From the NCBI GenBank assembly GCA_900318545.1, contig ONLC01000046.1, positions 1 through 11,187 of the forward strand: 11,187 nucleotides of DNA, in the 5' to 3' direction. The notes under the pieces were generated by a model, which was not told the origin of the DNA, made no database searches, and was given only the letters and a program-made list of their open reading frames with translations. The translations under genes were made by a program, and so were the position numbers. Each line of letters starts with the position of its first letter. The first letter of the stretch is position 1. This DNA is from an uncultured Eubacteriales bacterium (lineage in GTDB: Bacteria; Bacillota; Clostridia; Oscillospirales; Ruminococcaceae). This document shows positions 7,650 through 11,187 of this stretch, in pieces.

Positions 7650-7678
7650 TTGAATTTTGCTGCAAAATGTGGTATAAT
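7650..7678 (+). promoter_or_regulatory. Sigma-A promoter of the metG-like / capA-like unit
   Basis: TTGAAT (7650-7655), a 17-nt spacer, then TATAAT (7673-7678) preceded by TGG, an extended -10. Transcription should start near 7685, leaving about 47 nt of leader. That is too short for a T-box, and no T-box bulge (TGGNACCGCG-like) is seen. Promoter and leader share a 212-227 bp divergent intergenic region with lacZ, whose middle (7561-7649) shows nothing else identifiable. Confidence 0.85.
7654..7668 (+). promoter_or_regulatory. Perfect 15-bp palindrome in the promoter spacer
   Basis: ATTTTGC-T-GCAAAAT, perfect 7-bp arms around one central base. It sits between the -35 and -10 hexamers, overlapping the last two bases of the -35. 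This is a typical place for a repressor site; the regulator is unknown. Confidence 0.5.
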
Positions 7679-7719
7679 AATTTGGAATTTATCCTGAGAT
7701 AACACTATATGTCTTAATG

Positions 7720-7726
7720 AAAGGTG
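7720..7726 (+). promoter_or_regulatory. Ribosome binding site that fixes the metG-like start
   Basis: AAAGGTG, 5 nt before the ATG at 7732. The in-frame ATG at 7717 lies immediately before this site and has no Shine-Dalgarno of its own. Confidence 0.75.
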
Positions 7727-7731
7727 ATAGT

Positions 7732-9747
7732 ATGGGAGATAAAAATAAAGACAAATGCAATTTTGAGATACCAAGACCTGTTTTTCCGAAAAGGGCTGTT
7801 GTTACGGCAGGTATGCCTTACGGAAACAAAGAGCTTCACTTTGGTCATGTCGGCGGAATGATGGTCTTTGCTGACACTTACGCAAGGTTTCTCCGTGACA
7901 GAATAGGCAAAGAGAATGTGATTTTTGTAACGGGTACTGACTGCTACGGTTCGCCTATAGCCGAGGGCTGGAGAAAAAAGGTCGAAGCAGGTGAGTTTGA
8001 AGGCTCCCTTGAGGATTTTGTACAGTCAAATCATGACAAGCAGGCAAAAACTCTTGATGATTACAGCATAGCACCCGATTTATTTGCGGCATCGGGTCTT
8101 GGCAGATCTAAAAAGATACACGCTGATGTAACAGACTGGTTTCTTAATTCCTTATATAAAAAGGGCCAGCTTGAAAAAATAACTACAATGCAGTTCTTTG
8201 ACGAAAAGGCAGGGGTTTTCCTTAACGGCAGACAGGTAATAGGCAAATGTCCCGTTGAGGGCTGTAATTCCGAGAAGGGTTATGCAGACGAGTGCGATCT
8301 CGGTCACCAGTATATGCCTGAGAACCTTATAGACCCTGTCAGCACACTTACAGGTGAAAAGCCAACTATGAAGCCCGTTAATAACTGGTACTTTAAGCTC
8401 TGTGATTATGAAGAGCTTCTCAAAGACTGGGTAGCTGAGCTTCAGAAAAGAAAAGATATAAGACCTGTTGTATGGAAAACGATCTCTGAGTTCCTGAAAC
8501 CGCCTGTTATCTATGTAAAGCGTGAGTTTGAGGAAAAATATCTTGAAATAAAGGACAAGCTACCCGAGCATGAATATCTTGAAGAGCCCAAAAAGCCTTC
8601 ATTTACGATTGCTTTTACAAAGCTTTCTGACTGCGAGGAATCCTGCAGAGTTCTTACAGATAACGGCATCAGATACAGAACAGGAAAGAAGCTTGTTCCG
8701 TTCCGTCTGACAGGTAATATCGAATGGGGCGTACCTGCACCTGACTTTGAGAATGACGGAGATGCTCTGACAGTCTGGGTATGGCCTGAATCACTCTGGG
8801 CACCTATATCATTTACTCAGACCTATCTTGAAGAGCAGGGAAGAGACCGCTCTGAATGGAAGAATTACTGGTGCAGCAAGGAGTCACAGGTATATCAGTT
8901 CATAGGTCAGGACAATATTTATTTCTACGGTATTGCTGAGCCTGCTATGTGGATAGCTCAGCAGGATAGTAAAACCAAAACCGCAAGTCCTGCTGACGGA
9001 GAGCTGCAGCTTCCTTTGATAGTTGCAAACCATCATATTCTGTTTCTCGATAAGAAAGCATCAAGCTCAGGTTCAGTAAAACCGCCTATGGCTGATGATC
9101 TTCTTAATCACTATACAGCAGAACAGCTCAGAATGCACTGGCTTGGACTCGGGCTCGGACAGCGTTCTGTAAGCTTTATGCCAAAGCCCTATAATCCTGA
9201 TGCAAAGCCCGAGGATTCAGATCCTGTGGTTAAGGACGGTCTGCTCCTGTCAAATGTGTATAACAGGATCATCAGAACTGCTTTCTACACACTTCAGAAT
9301 AAGCTTGACGGTATTTTACCTGATAATGAGCCCTCCGAGCAGATAAAAGCAGATGCTAAAAAGGCTGTGCTAGATTATGAGCGTCATATGTCGAAGTTTG
9401 CATTCCATCAGTGTACCTATGTACTTGACAGCTATATAAGAAACGCCAGCAAGTATATGTCAAAAAATCTAAAGCCCGATGAGCAGTCCGAGGAGGAGTT
9501 AAAGCAGACACTAGCCGATATATTCTATATAATTAGAATAGCCGCAGTTTTGCTTCACCCAATGGTTCCTGAGGGCACTGAGAAGATACGAGATTATCTG
9601 CAAACAGACGACAGGATATGGTCGTGGGATACTATCTTTGAGCCGCTTACCTATTTTGTCGGTACAGGACATAAGCTTAAATTCCTTCCCCCGAGGACAG
9701 ATTTCTTTACCAGACACCCAAGCCAGTTTGAACAAGCAGCTGAATAG
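7732..9747 (+). CDS. metG: Divergent methionyl-tRNA synthetase-like class I synthetase
   Basis: Predicted cytosolic class I aminoacyl-tRNA synthetase of 671 residues, closest in layout to MetRS, which charges tRNA-Met with methionine. The Rossmann core starts with VVTAGMPYGNKELHFGHVGG; the HIGH motif reads HFGH at 36-39. VTGTDCYGSPI at 66-76 has Tyr where MetRS usually has His. A zinc-knuckle-like insert at 173-192 has C-x4-C-x9-C-x3-H instead of the usual four cysteines. FIGQDNIYFYG matches the MetRS core. The KMSKS loop is degenerate: KKASSSG at 441-447, giving KASSS with the second catalytic lysine lost. About 65 extra residues (around 258-322, charged) lie before the LTGNIEWGVPAPD segment, which replaces the usual SR..WGIPVP. 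The C-terminal helical anticodon-binding domain is present (LLLSNVYNRI; LLHPMVPEGTEKI), but there is no C-terminal EMAP/Trbp-like domain. Start ATG chosen by its AAAGGTG site. It could be the cell's MetRS, a second resistance-type MetRS or a specialised paralogue. Confidence 0.82.
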   Translation: MGDKNKDKCNFEIPRPVFPKRAVVTAGMPYGNKELHFGHVGGMMVFADTYARFLRDRIGKENVIFVTGTDCYGSPIAEGWRKKVEAGEFEGSLEDFVQSNHDKQAKTLDDYSIAPDLFAASGLGRSKKIHADVTDWFLNSLYKKGQLEKITTMQFFDEKAGVFLNGRQVIGKCPVEGCNSEKGYADECDLGHQYMPENLIDPVSTLTGEKPTMKPVNNWYFKLCDYEELLKDWVAELQKRKDIRPVVWKTISEFLKPPVIYVKREFEEKYLEIKDKLPEHEYLEEPKKPSFTIAFTKLSDCEESCRVLTDNGIRYRTGKKLVPFRLTGNIEWGVPAPDFENDGDALTVWVWPESLWAPISFTQTYLEEQGRDRSEWKNYWCSKESQVYQFIGQDNIYFYGIAEPAMWIAQQDSKTKTASPADGELQLPLIVANHHILFLDKKASSSGSVKPPMADDLLNHYTAEQLRMHWLGLGLGQRSVSFMPKPYNPDAKPEDSDPVVKDGLLLSNVYNRIIRTAFYTLQNKLDGILPDNEPSEQIKADAKKAVLDYERHMSKFAFHQCTYVLDSYIRNASKYMSKNLKPDEQSEEELKQTLADIFYIIRIAAVLLHPMVPEGTEKIRDYLQTDDRIWSWDTIFEPLTYFVGTGHKLKFLPPRTDFFTRHPSQFEQAAE

Positions 9748-9773
9748 CTTTAGATAAGAAGGGAAGTTATAAA

Positions 9774-11051
9774 ATGAATTTCAGAAGATTAAAAGCAGGT
9801 ATTCTAACCGCTGCTGTATGTCTCTCTTTTGTCTCCTGCGGACAGAATACCGAGGGCGATGTTGATGATGTCTATAAAGCACAGCACGAGGCATCTGCAT
9901 CACAGGCTGATACCGAGTCAAAGACTGAGAGTAAAGCAGCGAACACTGAAAAAGATGTAAAGCCTGTTGACAGTACCGCCGAAAGCGAAGCGCCAAAGGA
10001 TGACCGTACAGGCACTGCGACAGTTCATCTTGTATGTGCAGGTGATAATCTGATACATGATAATATATATGTTGACTGTCAGAAAGATGACGGAAGCTAC
10101 GATTTTACAAAATGCTATGAGCCCTGCAGAAGACTTATCGAGGGTGCAGATGTAGCTATACTCAACCAGGAGACCCTTGTAAACAATTTGTATGAACCGT
10201 CTACCTACCCGGTTTTCTCTACTCCGACAGAAGACGGAGATGCAGTTGTTGACCTTGGCTTCAACGTTATTTCAATGAGCAACAACCACGTTCTTGATAA
10301 GGGTGCTGACGGTCTTATAAACTCCCTTGATTACTGGGATTCAAAGCCTGTAGTTCATTACGGTGCATACCGCAATGAGGCAGATTCCGAGGATATCAAA
10401 ACAATGGAAGTAAACGGAGTTAAGTTTGCGTTCCTTGGCTACATGGAACACACTAACGGCTTCTTCCTTGATGACGATGATGACGTTGGAAAGGTTGTAT
10501 ATCTCGAAGAAGAAGACGTAATTAAGCGTCAGGTTGAAAAAGCAAACGAAATGGCTGATGTAGTAGTTGTTTCCTGTCACTTTGGTACCGAGATTGAGAA
10601 TGAGATAAACGATCAGCAGAGATACATGGCTCCGAAGCTTGTTGAATGGGGTGCTGACCTTATAATCGGAACTCAGGCTCATGCACTATCGACCTGCGAA
10701 TACATTGACAAGCCCGAAGGCGGCAAGGCATTCTGCTATTACGGTCTGGGAAATTTTTTCCATACTATGTATGATGCAAATTCTCTTGTAGGTATTTTAG
10801 GAGACCTTGATGTAGTAGTTGACTTTGACACCAAGGAAGTAAGCTTTGAGAATGTAAAGGCAATACCTGTTATCTCTCACTTTGAGGGCGTTGCCTATGA
10901 TTCGATGTGGTATAACTGTGTTGTATATCCTATGAAGGATTACACAGATGAGCTTATGTCCAAGCACCTTATGTACGGCGACGGCTTCTCGTGGGATTCG
11001 GTAAACCAGAGCATTTCTTATGTTCCTGATGAGTTTCTTTCGATAGAGTAA
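9774..11051 (+). CDS. CapA-family (PGA_cap, metallophosphatase-like) lipoprotein
   Basis: Predicted surface lipoprotein of 425 residues. A basic, hydrophobic signal peptide ends at SFVSC, with lipidated Cys22 (Phe at -3 makes a weak but plausible lipobox). A low-complexity linker rich in Ala, Ser, Glu and Lys spans about 24-80. The CapA/calcineurin-like domain follows: VCAGDNLIHD (87-96, Asp91), AILNQETLV (128-136), SMSNNHVLDKG (167-177), SCHFGTE (267-273), IIGTQAHAL (297-305) and YYGLGNFF (322-329). The usual GxHPH motif is here GTQAHA, so the first His is missing and only His303 remains. An acidic stretch lies at 233-248 (DDDDDVG, EEED). CapA relatives take part in poly-gamma-glutamate capsule work, but no capB/capC homologue is visible, so the role here is unknown. 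It begins 26 nt after the metG-like gene with an AAGGGA site 9 nt upstream, so co-transcription is likely. Confidence 0.88.
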   Translation: MNFRRLKAGILTAAVCLSFVSCGQNTEGDVDDVYKAQHEASASQADTESKTESKAANTEKDVKPVDSTAESEAPKDDRTGTATVHLVCAGDNLIHDNIYVDCQKDDGSYDFTKCYEPCRRLIEGADVAILNQETLVNNLYEPSTYPVFSTPTEDGDAVVDLGFNVISMSNNHVLDKGADGLINSLDYWDSKPVVHYGAYRNEADSEDIKTMEVNGVKFAFLGYMEHTNGFFLDDDDDVGKVVYLEEEDVIKRQVEKANEMADVVVVSCHFGTEIENEINDQQRYMAPKLVEWGADLIIGTQAHALSTCEYIDKPEGGKAFCYYGLGNFFHTMYDANSLVGILGDLDVVVDFDTKEVSFENVKAIPVISHFEGVAYDSMWYNCVVYPMKDYTDELMSKHLMYGDGFSWDSVNQSISYVPDEFLSIE

Positions 11052-11054
11052 TAG

Positions 11055-11084
11055 AAAGAGCACTCGTAAAACGAGTGCTCTTTT
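11055..11084 (+). terminator. Terminator after the capA-like gene, probably bidirectional
   Basis: AGAGCACTCGT (11057-11067) pairs perfectly with ACGAGTGCTCT (11071-11081) around an AAA loop; flanking A/T pairs extend the stem, and TTTT follows at 11081-11084. It lies between two convergent gene ends, and on the minus strand is followed by TTTCTATT. Confidence 0.9.
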
Positions 11085-11091
11085 CATATAA

Positions 11092-11187
11092 TTATTCATT
11101 AGGGTATCTCATTCCCCAGTCCAAACGGCATTTATCCATTATCTTCATTACAGAAATAGTAGACTTATGGGGTACAATCCTGCTTTC
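11092..11187 (-). CDS. C-terminal end of an unrecognised protein (start outside the window)
   Basis: The last 31 codons of a minus-strand frame that is open to the window edge and stops with TAA at 11094-11092. The visible tail ends in KIMDKCRLDWGMRYPNE. The mixed composition, balanced codons and the convergent terminator only 8 nt beyond the stop support a real gene end. I do not recognise the family. The opposite strand is also open over this short stretch, but has no ribosome binding site and a less protein-like composition. Confidence 0.5.
   Translation of the reverse strand, partial: ESRIVPHKSTISVMKIMDKCRLDWGMRYPNE

Noticed and set aside
7679..7731. Possible T-box or SAM riboswitch ahead of the synthetase-like gene
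   Set aside because: The predicted leader is only about 47 nt, with no T-box consensus, no specifier stem and no terminator hairpin.
10341..10682. Open frame of 113 codons on the minus strand inside the capA-like gene
   Set aside because: It is antisense to conserved CapA motifs and has no ribosome binding site or recognisable features.

Overview
The window looks like chromosome from a low-to-moderate GC Firmicute of the Ruminococcus type (Oscillospiraceae). The evidence is a clostridial-type pyruvate, phosphate dikinase (PPDK) with the codon bias of a highly expressed gene, AAGGAGG-type ribosome binding sites, clean sigma-A promoters, and a stand-alone cytosolic GH2 beta-galactosidase. The placement is inferred from gene content and style, not from a marker gene. 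Both ends of the window cut through genes.

Layout. (1) Positions 1-1434 (+): the C-terminal half of PPDK, followed by a strong terminator. (2) Positions 1624-4409 (-): a compact four-gene operon in the order GntR/YtrA-type repressor, ABC ATPase, and two ABC-2 type permeases, with every junction overlapping. Its promoter is nearly ideal (TTGACA-17-TATAAT) and is crowded with a palindrome and three tandem TATACAC units, which suggests autoregulation by the repressor. A hairpin between PPDK and this operon serves the convergent ends. (3) Positions 4523-7504 (-): lacZ, monocistronic, with its own promoter and terminator. (4) Positions 7732-11051 (+), divergent from lacZ: a methionyl-tRNA synthetase-like enzyme with unusual signature motifs, then a CapA-family lipoprotein 26 nt downstream, apparently one transcription unit closed by a hairpin terminator. 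The metG-like promoter carries a perfect 15-bp palindrome exactly between its -35 and -10. (5) Positions 11092-11187 (-): the last 31 codons of an unrecognised convergent gene.

How the genes fit together. No single pathway joins them. PPDK interconverts pyruvate and PEP in glycolysis or gluconeogenesis, and LacZ feeds hexoses into the same central metabolism. The YtrA-type ABC operon resembles modules that respond to envelope stress or peptide antibiotics. The synthetase-like gene and the CapA-like gene probably share a transcript by proximity. I found no mobile element, CRISPR array, tRNA, rRNA, riboswitch or phage gene, and no clear new multi-gene system. The points most worth checking are the atypical synthetase and the two operator-like structures.
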